Source: Chryseobacterium sp. JUb7 (GTDB lineage: Bacteria; Bacteroidota; Bacteroidia; Flavobacteriales; Weeksellaceae). From it: a DNA stretch of 64,000 bases. Below, piece by piece: positions 8,680 to 16,950 of this stretch (the first letter of the stretch is position 1; every line of letters begins with the position of its first letter). The position numbers were made by a program, and so were the translations under genes. The notes beneath the pieces were generated by a model, which saw only the letters and a list, made by a program, of their open reading frames with translations, made no database searches and was not told the origin of the DNA. Location of the stretch: NCBI RefSeq assembly GCF_024806495.1, contig NZ_JANUFF010000012.1, forward strand, positions 1 to 64,000, given 5' to 3'.

Positions 8680-9309
8680 TTATGGGATATTCAGATATTT
8701 ATGAGTCTGAACTGATGCTCTCCATTCCGGATTGTCCAGAATAAAGTCTGTAATCTTTGGATACATTTCATCACGCTTGCTCCACTCACTCTGAAGATAT
8801 AATGTGCAATTTTCAGAAACTTTTGCAGCCTGTTCCTGAGCAAATTTAAAGTCGTTGTTATTGAAAACGATTACTTTAAGCTCATGTGCCAGGTTGTAAA
8901 TTTCTTCTTTTGGAAGTCCTGTTTTCTTTGGAGAAAGGGTAATCCAGTCGATTTGCCCGCTCATCGGATAAGCTCCCGAAGTCTCAATATGAATAGTGCA
9001 TCCTAATTCTTTTAATTTGGATGTTAAAATATCAAGGTTCCACATTAAAGGCTCACCGCCTGTCAAAACAATAGTCTTACAGTGTTTTGCAGCTGTTTCT
9101 GCAATTTCTTCTGCATTCATTAATGGATGTAGCGTTGGATCCCAACTTTCTTTTACATCACACCAGTGGCACCCGACATCGCAACCGCCCAATCTGATGA
9201 AATAGGCTGCTTTTCCCGTGTGTGCTCCTTCTCCCTGAAGAGTGTAAAAATGCTCCATCACAGGGAGCATTTTACCTTCTTTTAATAAAATATCTTCTTC
9301 TTTATTCAT
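8680..9309 (-). CDS. queE: 7-carboxy-7-deazaguanine synthase
   Basis: 209 residues. A radical SAM enzyme of queuosine biosynthesis, making 7-carboxy-7-deazaguanine from 6-carboxytetrahydropterin. The cluster motif is C43-x3-C47-x2-C50 within RLGGCDVGCHWCD, the family's recognised form in Bacteroidota. FYTLQGEG and TGGEP are also present. Seven bases separate it from folD, so the two are probably co-transcribed. No other queuosine gene is seen here. Confidence 0.92.
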   Translation of the reverse strand: MNKEEDILLKEGKMLPVMEHFYTLQGEGAHTGKAAYFIRLGGCDVGCHWCDVKESWDPTLHPLMNAEEIAETAAKHCKTIVLTGGEPLMWNLDILTSKLKELGCTIHIETSGAYPMSGQIDWITLSPKKTGLPKEEIYNLAHELKVIVFNNNDFKFAQEQAAKVSENCTLYLQSEWSKRDEMYPKITDFILDNPEWRASVQTHKYLNIP

Positions 9310-9315
9310 TTTAAA

Positions 9316-10200
9316 TTAGTCATTATAGACCGAAGTCTTATAGGCAATGATGGTATTTTTCATCAACATTGCTCTTGTCATAGGTCCTACTCCTCCCGGA
9401 ACAGGTGTGATCCAGCTCGCTTTTGCTGCACAGCTGTCAAAATCTACATCACCAGCCAGGTAATACCCTTTTGGAGAATCGTTATCTACTCTTGTAATGC
9501 CTACGTCTACAATTACCGCTCCTTCCTTGATCATTTCACCTTTTAAGAAGTGAGGATCTCCCAACGCTGTAATCACGATGTCAGCTTTTTTAGTGTACTC
9601 TTCAATGTCTTTTGTATAAGAGTGTGTCAGAGTAACCGTTGAGTTTCCGGGGAAATCTTTTCTTCCCATCAAAATACTCATAGGTCTTCCTACGATTTTA
9701 CTTCTTCCGATGATGACACAGTCTTTCCCTTTTGTTTCAATATTATATCTTTCCAATAATGTTAAAATCCCAAATGGGGTCGCAGGTAAGAATGTATCCA
9801 TTTCCAAAGCCATTTTACCGAAGTTCTCAGGATGGAAGCCGTCAACATCTTTTCTTGGGTCGATCGCGTTGATGATTTTCTCCTGATCGATCTGATCCGG
9901 TAAAGGCAGCTGAACGATAAATCCGTCAACTGCTTTAGATTTATTCAGCTCATCGATTTTTTCCAATAATTCAGATTCAGAAACGGTGCTTGGAAATTTA
10001 ACTAAACTGGATTGAAAACCAACTTCTTCACAATCTTTCACTTTAGCATTCACATAAGCCTTGCTTGCTCCGTTGTTTCCAACAAGAATAGCCACCAAAT
10101 GCGGTGCTCTTCTTTTGCTTTCAAGGATTTTTTCTACTTCAACCTTGATTTCTGCTTTTATTTCTTTGGATACTTTTAATCCGTCAAGAATTTCTGCCAT
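9316..10200 (-). CDS. folD: Bifunctional methylenetetrahydrofolate dehydrogenase/cyclohydrolase
   Basis: 294 residues, normal length for FolD. The catalytic YVNAKVKDCEEVGF region (Tyr-x3-Lys), the dinucleotide-site motif GRSKIVGRPM and the C-terminal PVTPGGVGPMT-like block (here TPVPGGVGPMTRAML) are all present. It interconverts methylene-, methenyl- and formyl-tetrahydrofolate in the cytoplasm. It lies between pgi and queE on the same strand, with short spacers on both sides. Confidence 0.95.
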   Translation of the reverse strand: MAEILDGLKVSKEIKAEIKVEVEKILESKRRAPHLVAILVGNNGASKAYVNAKVKDCEEVGFQSSLVKFPSTVSESELLEKIDELNKSKAVDGFIVQLPLPDQIDQEKIINAIDPRKDVDGFHPENFGKMALEMDTFLPATPFGILTLLERYNIETKGKDCVIIGRSKIVGRPMSILMGRKDFPGNSTVTLTHSYTKDIEEYTKKADIVITALGDPHFLKGEMIKEGAVIVDVGITRVDNDSPKGYYLAGDVDFDSCAAKASWITPVPGGVGPMTRAMLMKNTIIAYKTSVYND

Positions 10201-10229
10201 TTTTACTTTTATTAGATATTTACTTTCTT

Positions 10230-11870
10230 TTACTTATTTCCTTTATAATAATTAATCAACCCATTCGTAGAGCTGTCGTGAGAGGAAACCGCCTCACTGC
10301 TTTCAAGTTCCGGTAAAATTTTATTAGCTAAAACTTTTCCTAATTCCACACCAAACTGGTCAAAACTGAAAATATTCCAGATCACTCCCTGAACAAAAAT
10401 TTTATGCTCATACAAAGCAATTAGCTGACCTAGTGAAAAAGGGGTTAATTCTTTGAAAATTATAGAGTTAGTCGGTGTATTTCCGTGGAACACTTTATAG
10501 TTTAATAGGAAATCAATTTCTTCATCAGATTTTCCTGAACTTTTCAACTCCTCTTCAACTTCTTCTTCTGTCTTTCCAAAGGCAAGTGCCTCAGTCTGAG
10601 CAAAAAAGTTAGCTAATAATTTATCCTGATGATCAGAAACTTTGTTAGGGCTTTTTGCATACGCAATAAAATCAGCAGGAATCAATTCCGTTCCCTGGTG
10701 AATCAACTGATAGAAAGCATGTTGTCCGTTTGTTCCCGGCTCACCCCAAATAATTGGTCCTGTTTCATATTCTACAAATTCTCCGTTTCTGTCAACACAT
10801 TTTCCGTTGCTTTCCATATCTCCCTGTTGAAGATAAGCTGCAAATCTGTCTAAATATTGGGAATAAGGAAGAATTGCATAGGTTGTTGCAGCATAAAAAT
10901 TACGATACCAGACTCCAATTAATCCCATTAAAACAGCGATGTTTTCAGAAAATTCTGCGGTCTGGAAATGCTGATCAGTATCGTAAGCTCCTTTTAATAA
11001 TTGTTCAAAATTTTCATATCCTACTGAAAGAACGATGCTTAAGCCAATCGCACTCCACAATGAATATCTTCCGCCTACCCAATCCCAGAATTCAAAGATA
11101 TTTTCTTCCGCAATTCCGAAATCTTTAACTGCTTGAACATTAGTAGATAAAGCTACAAAGTGTTTTGCTACATCTTCCTGTTTTCCAGCCTTTAAGAACC
11201 AGTCTTTTGCTGAATTGGCATTCGTCATCGTTTCCTGAGTAGTAAACGTTTTCGAAGCAATAATAAATAAAGTCGTTTCAGGATTTAAGTTTTTTACAAC
11301 TTCTGCAATATGATTTCCGTCAACATTGGAAACAAAATGAACGTTTAACCTTGTTTTAAAATGTTTTAAAGCCGAAACTACCATCACAGGTCCTAAATCT
11401 GAACCTCCGATTCCAATATTCACAACATCCGTGATTTCTTTACCGCTGAAACCTTTGTGAGCACCTGAAATAATACTCTCAGAGAAAGATTTCATGTGGT
11501 CAAGCACTCTTTTGATCTGAGGTTTGATATTTTCTCCGTCTACCAAAATTTCCTTATCAGAAAAATCCCTTAAAGCGGTATGCAGAACTGCTCTTCCTTC
11601 TGTTTCGTTGATTTTATCTCCGGAAAACATTTTAGAAATAGCATCTTTTAATTGAGATTCTTCCGCAAGATTCAACAAAAGTTCTTTGGTTCTTGAATCG
11701 ATCAGGTTTTTAGAATAATCGAAAAGAAAATTATCTCTCTGCAAAGAAAATTCGTTGAAACGGTTGGGGTTGTATGCAAAAAGACTTCTTAAATCAAAAT
11801 CGTTGTCACCGAAATGGTCGTCAAGAGCTTTCCAGCTGTTTGTTTGGATAGGATTTATTTTTGATAGCAT
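10230..11870 (-). CDS. pgi: Glucose-6-phosphate isomerase
   Basis: 546 residues, matching the long form of the enzyme. The signature GEPGTNGQHAFYQL lies near residue 377, and GIGGSDLGP and SKTFTTQET are present. Catalyses glucose-6-phosphate to fructose-6-phosphate in glycolysis. Start at 11870 (MLSKINPIQTNSW) is chosen over an 11-residue upstream extension by similarity to the usual N-terminus. A minus-strand -7 box matching TAnnTTTG lies at 11946-11953, without a good -33 match. First gene of pgi-folD-queE. Confidence 0.95.
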   Translation of the reverse strand: MLSKINPIQTNSWKALDDHFGDNDFDLRSLFAYNPNRFNEFSLQRDNFLFDYSKNLIDSRTKELLLNLAEESQLKDAISKMFSGDKINETEGRAVLHTALRDFSDKEILVDGENIKPQIKRVLDHMKSFSESIISGAHKGFSGKEITDVVNIGIGGSDLGPVMVVSALKHFKTRLNVHFVSNVDGNHIAEVVKNLNPETTLFIIASKTFTTQETMTNANSAKDWFLKAGKQEDVAKHFVALSTNVQAVKDFGIAEENIFEFWDWVGGRYSLWSAIGLSIVLSVGYENFEQLLKGAYDTDQHFQTAEFSENIAVLMGLIGVWYRNFYAATTYAILPYSQYLDRFAAYLQQGDMESNGKCVDRNGEFVEYETGPIIWGEPGTNGQHAFYQLIHQGTELIPADFIAYAKSPNKVSDHQDKLLANFFAQTEALAFGKTEEEVEEELKSSGKSDEEIDFLLNYKVFHGNTPTNSIIFKELTPFSLGQLIALYEHKIFVQGVIWNIFSFDQFGVELGKVLANKILPELESSEAVSSHDSSTNGLINYYKGNK

Positions 11871-11945
11871 AAATTTAGGGCTTAATTTATAGGATTTAAA
11901 CAATGATTTGGATTTGATTATCTAAATCCCGATTATTTTAATTTG

Positions 11946-11953
11946 CAAATTTA
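11946..11953 (-). promoter_or_regulatory. Candidate -7 box for pgi
   Basis: Reads TAAATTTG on the minus strand, a full match to the Bacteroidota -7 consensus TAnnTTTG, about 76 bases before the pgi start. No TTG was found at the proper distance upstream. Confidence 0.4.
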
Positions 11954-12102
11954 AGGAAAAAATGAATGGGGTGAATGTCTCAAAATGATAAGAAATATTT
12001 AAATTTCAAAAAGTTTAAAGGAAAATAACGTTTGAGCCAGCAAAAAAAGATTTGTATGGGTAAAATTATTAACTTTCAAATTAAATTTTAGAACATATTC
12101 AA

Positions 12103-13533
12103 ATGCTTAACAGAAGAGAATTTATTAAAAAATCAGGACTTGGAGTCGGTTTTTTCACAATGCCGGTATCTGCAAAATTTTTATTTAAAAATGATTATGT
12201 TTCTAAAAGACCAGAGATCAGTTTAAGAAAATTTACTTCTCAGGCAGTTGAACATACTATTAAGACTGTGAAAAAGTCTATCGTTGATCCCGAATTGGCA
12301 TGGATGTTTGAAAACTGTTTTCCCAATACCTTAGATACGACTGTAAAGGTGTATCAGAAAAATAATAAACCTTATACTTACGTTATTACTGGGGATATTG
12401 ATGCCATGTGGCTTCGTGACTCTTCAGCACAGGTCTATCCATATTTAAGTCTTGCTAAAGGAGATGAAAAACTTAAAAATTTATTGAAAGGGGTGATCAA
12501 TAAGCAGGTGGAGTGTGTTCTTCTGGATCCATATGCCAACGCTTTTTTCGATGATGCCAGTAAGGTAAGTGAATGGAAGGATGACTTAACAGAAATGAGG
12601 CCCGGAATTCACGAGCGAAAATGGGAGATCGATTCTCTGTGTTATGTGATGCGTTTATCTTATAATTATTGGAAAATAACAGGAGATTCTTCTGTTTTTG
12701 ATTTCGACTGGAAAAAGGCAATGCTTCTGATTTTGCAGACTTTTAAAGAGCAACAGAGAAAAGAGTCGAAAGGACCTTATCACTTTCAAAGAGTAGGAGG
12801 GAATCCCCTGGATACTCAATTTGCCGCAGGTTTTGGAAATCCGACGAAGAAAATAGGTCTAATTCATTCGATGTTCAGACCTTCTGATGATGCTACCTTT
12901 TATCCTTTTTTGATTTCTTCCAATATGTTTGCGGTAGTTTCTTTAAAAGAAACATCGGAAATTTTTTCTGAGATTTTAAAAGATGAAAATTCTTCAGTCC
13001 ATTTTAAGAGCCTGGCAGCCGAAATTGACACGGCTATTCAAAAGTATGCCGTTCTGAATCATCCGGAAGCCGGGAAAATCTACGCTTTAGAGATCGATGG
13101 CTTCGGAAACGCTTTATTTATGGACGATGCCAATGTTCCGAATTTATTGTCAATTCCTTATTTGGGGTATGCTTCAAAAGATGATGAAGTATATAAGAAT
13201 ACCCGCAAGTTCTCTTTAAGCCGTGCGAATCCATGGTTTAGTGAAGGCAAATTTGCCAGAGGAATTGGAGGTCCGCATATTGGTGAGCATAAAATCTGGC
13301 CACTGGGTTTAATTATGCAGGCTTTAACAACAGATAATGACGACGAAATTATTTCTTGCTTGAAAATGTTAAAAGCAACACATGCCGGAACCGGGTTTAT
13401 CCACGAGTCTTTTGATGTAGATAATCCTAAAGACTTTACAAGATCATGGTTTGCATGGGCAAACACGCTTTTTGGAGAGCTGATTCTTCATCTTCATAAA
13501 ACAAAACCAGAAATTTTAAAAAGAAAATTTTAA
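12103..13533 (+). CDS. GH125 exo-alpha-1,6-mannosidase-like glycoside hydrolase
   Basis: 476 residues. The N-terminus (LNRREFIKKSG followed by a hydrophobic stretch) looks like a twin-arginine signal, so export to the periplasm as a folded protein is likely. The body shows GDIDAMWLRDSSAQVYPYL, RKWEIDSLCY, and near the end GPHIG and HESF, which match family GH125 (formerly DUF1237), metal-independent exo-alpha-1,6-mannosidases. It probably trims alpha-mannan or N-glycan cores. It stands alone between pgi (divergent) and a DUF4349 gene (convergent), with no other mannan-use gene beside it. Confidence 0.87.
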   Translation: MLNRREFIKKSGLGVGFFTMPVSAKFLFKNDYVSKRPEISLRKFTSQAVEHTIKTVKKSIVDPELAWMFENCFPNTLDTTVKVYQKNNKPYTYVITGDIDAMWLRDSSAQVYPYLSLAKGDEKLKNLLKGVINKQVECVLLDPYANAFFDDASKVSEWKDDLTEMRPGIHERKWEIDSLCYVMRLSYNYWKITGDSSVFDFDWKKAMLLILQTFKEQQRKESKGPYHFQRVGGNPLDTQFAAGFGNPTKKIGLIHSMFRPSDDATFYPFLISSNMFAVVSLKETSEIFSEILKDENSSVHFKSLAAEIDTAIQKYAVLNHPEAGKIYALEIDGFGNALFMDDANVPNLLSIPYLGYASKDDEVYKNTRKFSLSRANPWFSEGKFARGIGGPHIGEHKIWPLGLIMQALTTDNDDEIISCLKMLKATHAGTGFIHESFDVDNPKDFTRSWFAWANTLFGELILHLHKTKPEILKRKF

Positions 13534-13538
13534 AAATA

Positions 13539-13564
13539 AAACCTCCGGAAAAATCTGGAGGTTT
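13539..13564 (+). terminator. Terminator after the GH125 gene
   Basis: An 8-bp perfect stem AAACCTCC/GGAGGTTT just after the stop codon, followed by a short T-rich stretch. Confidence 0.65.
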
Positions 13565-13610
13565 CTTGTAAAATCTAAAATTTATATAAATAACCAAAGG
13601 TTAGGATCGC

Positions 13611-14519
13611 TTATATTTCGGTTGTTGTTTCTTTTCTGGCGGGTTTTCTTTTTCTCAGTAAATAAACAATGACAGCACCGATTAATAGAATAGGCCAAAC
13701 GGTAATTAATCCTACAACTATTCTTTGGATTAAATAATATCCCTCTACAAATGCAGATTTTGCACTGTAAATGAAGTTGAATTTATATTTATCATCGATG
13801 CTCTTTGTGTTAGTAATAGCGATTTCGGCAATGCGGAGTTTGGGTTCCCTGATGTATATATCAATTGTACTGTATTTTAAATTATCGACCACATTCATAT
13901 TGGCTAATTGCTGCTGATTGCCGTCTGACATATTTTCATTATCTAATTGCACTTTGTCTTTATTGGCTTTCAGTTGAGAAATATTTTCTTCTGTTTTCTT
14001 AATTCTTTTTCCTTCCAACTCGGCATATTTTATGCCGGAAGTCACGTCTTCAGCATTAATAGATCTTGAATTAAGAAATAGTTTTTTATTATTAACCAAA
14101 GTCAGCAATTCACCTAGTTTTTCAGTCGGAACCCTCAGTTGCATAGTGTTTTCGGTCTGATATTTTTTTACCAGCATTGCATTTTCATTGGAGGTATTGT
14201 AGGTGTCTTCAGAAACTACATTACTCTGCAGATTACTTTTTGTAACAAATCCTCCCAGCTCCTGAACAGATTTTTCGATAGAAATCGTTGCTTCATAAAC
14301 ATCCCTCACCTCCATGTTGACATCTGCTGTTTTAATGAATTGTTTGTCTTTTACCTTCATTGTTGCTACAGAAGAAATGCTGTCTGAAATGACTGCAGCG
14401 GCTGAATCTGTCGCTGAATAAGCTTCAAGATCTTTTGCCGTAGCTTCTCCTTTTTTGCACGAACAAATACCTAATAGAAGTGCTGTCGCGATTGATAATT
14501 TTATACAAGTAGTTTTCAT
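13611..14519 (-). CDS. DUF4349 lipoprotein
   Basis: 302 residues. Start at 14519 gives a lipoprotein signal (lipobox ICSC, near residue 20); the longer upstream frame adds 50 unlikely residues. DUF4349 features: a conserved tract around FIKTADVNMEVRDVYEA, GGFVTKSNLQS, LRVPTEKLGELL and EDVTSGI, a coiled-coil segment in the middle, and a C-terminal membrane helix followed by a basic tail (LLRKRKPARK). Function of the family is unknown. Convergent with GH125. Confidence 0.85.
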   Translation of the reverse strand: MKTTCIKLSIATALLLGICSCKKGEATAKDLEAYSATDSAAAVISDSISSVATMKVKDKQFIKTADVNMEVRDVYEATISIEKSVQELGGFVTKSNLQSNVVSEDTYNTSNENAMLVKKYQTENTMQLRVPTEKLGELLTLVNNKKLFLNSRSINAEDVTSGIKYAELEGKRIKKTEENISQLKANKDKVQLDNENMSDGNQQQLANMNVVDNLKYSTIDIYIREPKLRIAEIAITNTKSIDDKYKFNFIYSAKSAFVEGYYLIQRIVVGLITVWPILLIGAVIVYLLRKRKPARKETTTEI

Positions 14520-14725
14520 AGCGTTGATTTTTAATGTTTTGCTTATTCCAAAGTTCCAGCACAATTGTTTGTAATGTTTGAAAAATGAAGGTAAAAATTT
14601 TGTAAAGCAAGTTTCTGATTTAAATGTTTTATAATCAGTGTTTTGTAAAATAATTTCAAGGCTCATCATTTGTTTCGGATTAATTTTTGCTTAACTTTTA
14701 CAAATCAAACACACAATAATTACTT

Positions 14726-16084
14726 ATGTCAAATACCTTTTCCAAAATCAGAAACGCCATAGAATTATTCAGATCAATAGATTTTGATCAGTTGAGTGCT
14801 ATTTCTCAAAAAGTAGATTTGCCCAAATTGATGCAAAACTTCTCAAAACTCGATGATAAACAACTCGGAGGTTTGATGAAGACGCTGGATCCGAATAAGA
14901 AAAAGAAAGAACTTCCGCCAATTGATGGTGATTTTTACGATATTTATCACACTTTGTCTCCGGAGCAGCGGGAGGTTCAGCTTAAAGTAAGAGCTTTCAT
15001 GGAAAAAGAGGCGAAGCCGTTGGTGAATCATTATTGGCTGAGAGATGAATTTCCGCATGAGCTAATTCCAAAGTTTCAGAAACTCAATATTTGCGGGGTC
15101 ACCTATGAAGGATATGGATGTCCGGGAATGCCTTTCCTGATGGAAGGTGTTTTAGCGATGGAAATGGCTCGAGTAGATGCTTCCATTGCGACTTTCTTTG
15201 GAGTACAGTCCGGATTGTCAATGGGTTCTATATATATCTGTGGGTCGGAAGAACAAAAACAGAAATGGCTTCCTCAGATGCAAAAGTTTGAAAAAATAGG
15301 TGCATTTGGTTTAACAGAGCCGGAAGTTGGTTCTGGTGCGGCAGGTGGTTTAACCGTAACGTGTAAAAAAACGCCGGATGGATGGATCTTAAATGGTCAA
15401 AAAAAATGGATTGGAAACGCCACATTTGCGGATTTAATTATTATTTGGGCAAGAGATTTGGACGATGGTGAAGTAAAAGGTTTTATTGTTGAAAAAGATA
15501 ATCCGGGTTATTCTGTTGAGAAAATTAAAGGTAAAATGGCTTTAAGGATTGTCCAGAACGGATTAATCACTCTGAAAGATTGTATTGTAACAGAAGAAAA
15601 CCGATTGCAAAATGCCAATTCATTTAAAGATACGGCCAAAGTATTGAGAATGACCAGGGCAGGGGTAGCCTGGATGGCAACGGGCTGTGCAAGAGGAGCC
15701 TACGAAAGTGCCTTGGAATATACAAGGACAAGAGAACAATTCGGAAAACCTATTGCTTCGTTTCAGATGATTCAAGGACATTTGGTGGAAATGCTGTCCA
15801 ATTTGACCGCTATGCAGACGATGGTTTTCAGGCTGTCGGAGATGCAGGATGAAGGTATTTTAAAAGATGAGCACGCCTCTTTAGCTAAAGTTTTCTGTAC
15901 CATGAGAACAAGAGATATCGTTTCCAGGGCACGCGAAGTGATGGGCGGAAATGGTATCCTGCTTGAGTATGATGTAGCCAGATTTGTTGCTGATGCAGAA
16001 GCTATTTATTCGTACGAAGGAACAAAAGAAATTAATTCTCTGATTGTCGGAAGATCGATCACAGGCTTCAGTGCATTTGTATAA
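14726..16084 (+). CDS. Acyl-CoA dehydrogenase (glutaryl-CoA dehydrogenase-like subgroup)
   Basis: 452 residues, about 60 longer than typical because of an N-terminal helical extension before the dehydrogenase fold. FAD and substrate motifs are visible: FGLTEPEVGSG, GQKKWIGNA, ALEYTRTREQFGKPIASFQ, REVMGGNGIL and YEGTKEIN near the C-terminus, where the catalytic Glu of the glutaryl-CoA and Acx4-like subgroup resides. It oxidises an acyl-CoA in the cytoplasm and passes electrons to ETF. The chain specificity is not certain. Confidence 0.88.
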   Translation: MSNTFSKIRNAIELFRSIDFDQLSAISQKVDLPKLMQNFSKLDDKQLGGLMKTLDPNKKKKELPPIDGDFYDIYHTLSPEQREVQLKVRAFMEKEAKPLVNHYWLRDEFPHELIPKFQKLNICGVTYEGYGCPGMPFLMEGVLAMEMARVDASIATFFGVQSGLSMGSIYICGSEEQKQKWLPQMQKFEKIGAFGLTEPEVGSGAAGGLTVTCKKTPDGWILNGQKKWIGNATFADLIIIWARDLDDGEVKGFIVEKDNPGYSVEKIKGKMALRIVQNGLITLKDCIVTEENRLQNANSFKDTAKVLRMTRAGVAWMATGCARGAYESALEYTRTREQFGKPIASFQMIQGHLVEMLSNLTAMQTMVFRLSEMQDEGILKDEHASLAKVFCTMRTRDIVSRAREVMGGNGILLEYDVARFVADAEAIYSYEGTKEINSLIVGRSITGFSAFV

Positions 16085-16091
16085 ATGATAA

Positions 16092-16127
16092 ATGAATGGT
16101 CAGTTGATATTTAAATTGACCATTCAT
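16092..16127. terminator. Bidirectional terminator between convergent genes
   Basis: Perfect 11-bp arms (ATGAATGGTCA and TGACCATTCAT), extendable with a G-T pair, between the acyl-CoA dehydrogenase and DoxX genes. T-runs are weak on either side. Confidence 0.55.
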
Positions 16128-16138
16128 ATTCTCCTATT

Positions 16139-16516
16139 TTAGCTGATTAAAGCTTTATATTTTTCTTTATTGTCAATAATCATCCAAAGATTAATAAGAA
16201 AAAGAACACCGGCGATTGACATTCCCATTGTTGATTTGTCCATTGTAAATACATGAACAATAATTCCGACCATTACTGGTAGAATAACAATTGCTCCTAA
16301 TGCTCTGGTTTTAGGAAAAATAAATAGCAACCCGCCTACAATTTCTACAATTCCAACTAGTGGCATGAGCCAATGGATTTCTCCGAATGCAGCAAAGAGT
16401 TTCATCTGCTCCGGCGTTGGCTTTTCCATGGGCATGTAATTAAAGAATTTGTTTAATCCTGCATTAATAAACATAAGCCCGAAAAGAAGGGCAAGAATAA
16501 ATTTTATAATTTTCAT
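16139..16516 (-). CDS. DoxX family membrane protein
   Basis: 125 residues with four hydrophobic helices. The N-terminal FGLMFINAGLNKFF and the central LVGIVEIVGGLLF match the DoxX/DoxD-like family of small inner-membrane proteins, whose biochemical role is poorly defined. Monocistronic by position, convergent with the acyl-CoA dehydrogenase gene. Confidence 0.8.
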   Translation of the reverse strand: MKIIKFILALLFGLMFINAGLNKFFNYMPMEKPTPEQMKLFAAFGEIHWLMPLVGIVEIVGGLLFIFPKTRALGAIVILPVMVGIIVHVFTMDKSTMGMSIAGVLFLINLWMIIDNKEKYKALIS

Positions 16517-16636
16517 GATTGATGGATTTTTATCAAATTTAATTAAAATAAATATCCGTTGGTGAGTTTGGTTTGATTATTTGATAATATTTATTCCTGT
16601 TTAAGAGAAATATAATTTTTGTTTAATTTCATTCGT

Positions 16637-16669
16637 TATATTTGTTAAACAACAAACTAAACAAATATA
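16637..16669 (+). promoter_or_regulatory. Candidate -7 box inside a 10-bp inverted repeat, before a peptide gene
   Basis: TATATTTG at 16637-16644 matches TAnnTTTG. It is part of a perfect 10-bp inverted repeat, TATATTTGTT with AACAAATATA (16660-16669), whose second arm ends 2 bases before the ATG. A TTG lies 15 bases upstream, shorter than the usual 19-21. The repeat could be an operator or a 5' leader hairpin. Confidence 0.5.
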
Positions 16670-16671
16670 TT

Positions 16672-16914
16672 ATGTTGAAAAATCTTAAAAAATTAAATCG
16701 AATCGATTTAATGGGTATTAATGGTGGAAGTCGTATTTGCGATATTGGCCCTGTTGGCTGCCCATGTAAAATTCCTCCCGGAGATCCTTGTTTGGGCGGT
16801 CCTGGTGGAGAACCTCCCGGAGATCCTGTAGGATATTGCCCGGATAGCCAGACGTATATCCTTTGTACAGACAGATGTCCTAATGGAATGGATCCTCTTT
16901 GTGCCCTAGGATAA
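16672..16914 (+). CDS. Bacteriocin-like peptide with Gly-Gly leader, 8 Cys core
   Basis: 80 residues. The first 19 form a leader, Leu-Lys-Asn-Leu-Lys-Lys-Leu with Arg at 10 and ending Ile-Asn-Gly-Gly, of the kind seen in Chryseobacterium bacteriocin-like peptides. The core of about 61 residues holds eight Cys and many Gly and Pro. PPGDP occurs twice, encoded by an exact 15-base direct repeat (16774-16788 and 16813-16827, 39 bases apart), so the core grew by internal duplication. Start 16672 is chosen over an upstream in-frame start because the leader then has its normal length. No peptidase-exporter, cyclase or other maturation gene is beside it. A related peptide lies at 34658-34849. Function unknown; antibacterial activity would be a guess. 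Confidence 0.78.
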   Translation: MLKNLKKLNRIDLMGINGGSRICDIGPVGCPCKIPPGDPCLGGPGGEPPGDPVGYCPDSQTYILCTDRCPNGMDPLCALG

Positions 16915-16921
16915 AAAATAT

Positions 16922-16948
16922 AAGCCCCCGTTTTTGAGGGCTTTTTTA
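16922..16948 (+). terminator. Terminator after the 8-Cys peptide gene
   Basis: GC-rich stem AGCCC/GGGCT with one internal mismatch, followed by TTTTTT. It comes within 10 bases of the peptide stop codon, which shows the peptide is a separate transcript. Confidence 0.75.
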
Positions 16949-16950
16949 TG

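Noticed and set aside
10754..11128. 124-codon plus-strand frame inside pgi
   Set aside because: Antisense to a well-conserved pgi region; no promoter, signal or family motif.
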